From Actinomycetes bacterium (GTDB lineage Bacteria > Actinomycetota > Acidimicrobiia > Acidimicrobiales > RAAP-2), in assembly GCA_021826655.1 (NCBI GenBank), contig JAKAZC010000192.1, positions 1-5,747 on the forward strand: a DNA stretch of 5,747 nucleotides, in the 5' to 3' direction. Within the stretch, counting starts at the first letter, position 1, and each line of letters starts with the position of its first letter. Below the pieces are notes generated by a model. That model searched no databases. It saw only the letters and a program-made list of their open reading frames with translations, and was not told the origin of the DNA. This document shows positions 5,085 to 5,747 of this stretch, piece by piece. The position numbers were made by a program, and so were the translations under genes.

Positions 5085-5747
5085 ATGAATCTGTCCACCA
5101 GAGAGTCCAGGTCACGCCGCAAGGTGCTCATGGGCACCGTCGGCGTGGCCGCCGCCTGCCTGTTGGCGGCGTGCGGGTCGTCGTCCAGCGCGTCCTCGTC
5201 GTCCTCGGCGTCCTCCGGGTCGTCCGGCAACCAGGGTCCGACGGCGGCCAACGTCGCCTACGCCAAGTCCACCGTGGCCGCAGCCGAGGCCGTCCCCGCG
5301 TGGTCGGCCCCGGGGCCGGCCGTCGACACCAGCAGCCTCAAGGGGAAGACGCTGCTCATCATCCCGCTGACCACTGCGGTGTCGTTCTGCAACGACCTCG
5401 ACACGTCGACGGAGGCGGCCGCCAAGGCCATCGGGATGAACGTGCAGGTGTACCCGACGACGGGCCAGCCCAGCCAGTGGGCGGCCGGCATCGAGCAGGG
5501 CATCTCCGAGCACGTGGCCGCCATCGCGCTCGAGTGCGCCATCAACCCGTCCCTGATCACGCCGCAGCTGCAGGCGGCGAAGAGCGCGGGGATCCCCGTC
5601 ATCGACTCGGTGCTGACCGATCCCTCGGATCCGGTGCCGTCGTCGCTGACCGGGGTGACGAGCGACCTCTACTACCAGGGGATGAAGCTCGAGGCGCTGG
5701 ACGCCATCGCCACCCAGAACGGCAAGCCGGTGCACGCGCTGCTGCTC
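5085..5747 (+). CDS. ABC-transporter substrate-binding lipoprotein, periplasmic-binding-protein (sugar type) family, 3' end outside window
   Basis: An open frame of 221 codons from ATG 5085 runs off the right edge without a stop. Seen: a signal peptide with basic region RSRRK (9-13), a hydrophobic core VLMGTVGVAAACLL, and a lipobox LAAC ending at Cys30. The mature protein would be lipid-anchored on the outer face of the membrane. SRRKVLM resembles a twin-arginine motif, so Tat export is possible. A Ser/Gly-rich linker (31-48) follows. From about residue 86, KGKTLLIIPL, TEAAAKAIGMNVQVYPTTGQPSQW (109-132), a GIEQGISEHVAAIALECA stretch and AAKSAGIPVIDS fit the ribose-type periplasmic-binding fold. 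Cys102 and Cys151 could form a disulfide. This is probably the first gene of an ABC uptake system continuing beyond the window; the ligand is unknown. Confidence 0.85.
   Translation, partial: MNLSTRESRSRRKVLMGTVGVAAACLLAACGSSSSASSSSSASSGSSGNQGPTAANVAYAKSTVAAAEAVPAWSAPGPAVDTSSLKGKTLLIIPLTTAVSFCNDLDTSTEAAAKAIGMNVQVYPTTGQPSQWAAGIEQGISEHVAAIALECAINPSLITPQLQAAKSAGIPVIDSVLTDPSDPVPSSLTGVTSDLYYQGMKLEALDAIATQNGKPVHALLL

Noticed and set aside
3590..5251. A 553-codon minus-strand open frame opposite the DUF35, thiolase-like and lipoprotein genes
   Set aside because: It lies antisense to three recognisable proteins, shows no known domain, and arises because GC-rich codons leave few stops on the opposite strand.
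1..5747. CRISPR arrays, insertion sequences, tRNA or rRNA genes
   Set aside because: I saw no spaced direct repeats, transposase motifs, terminal inverted repeats, cloverleaf sequences or rRNA segments on either strand.

Overview
The window is a high-GC segment with dense, mostly G/C-ending codons, and every supported gene lies on the + strand. The gene content (the tail of a probable heliorhodopsin, a DUF35/thiolase-like acyl-CoA pair, and a Ser-rich sugar-type binding lipoprotein with an RRK...LAAC signal) points to an actinobacterium, possibly an Acidimicrobiia-type lineage. That placement is inference from protein style, not from any marker gene.

Layout. (1) Bases 1-100 hold the last 32 codons of a membrane protein whose sequence matches the seventh helix of heliorhodopsins, including the retinal-binding Lys. 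(2) After 94 bp containing a GC-rich inverted repeat comes a 484-aa cation/proton antiporter of the NhaP2/CvrA type with a C-terminal TrkA-C-like domain (195-1649). (3) Bases 1650-1827 hold a short CCGGG tandem repeat and then an abruptly AT-richer promoter region. This region carries a 38-bp near-perfect palindrome over a TTGACA/TACAGT promoter, with a second smaller dyad downstream. (4) This controls a TetR-family repressor (1828-2454). (5) Three acyl-CoA genes follow: a crotonase-superfamily protein (2526-3365), a DUF35 zinc-ribbon/OB-fold protein (3396-3806) and a thiolase-like/lipid-transfer protein (3803-4936). The last two overlap by 4 bp. (6) After a 148-bp gap with a strong Shine-Dalgarno sequence, a periplasmic-binding-protein lipoprotein starts at 5085 and runs off the right edge.

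How they fit together. The first two genes look like a membrane/ion-homeostasis group unrelated to the rest. The second group looks like a TetR-controlled catabolic unit for a CoA-activated substrate. The crotonase would hydrate or otherwise process an enoyl-CoA, and the DUF35/thiolase-like pair would cleave it, by analogy with the ChsH2(DUF35)-Ltp2 aldolase of steroid side-chain breakdown. The lipoprotein may capture the substrate or a related compound outside the cell. The substrate is not determinable from this sequence.

The points most worth a second look are the tandem-operator architecture in front of the TetR gene, the Glu-to-His change at a catalytic position of the crotonase, the unclear nucleophile of the thiolase-like protein, and the heliorhodopsin-antiporter adjacency.
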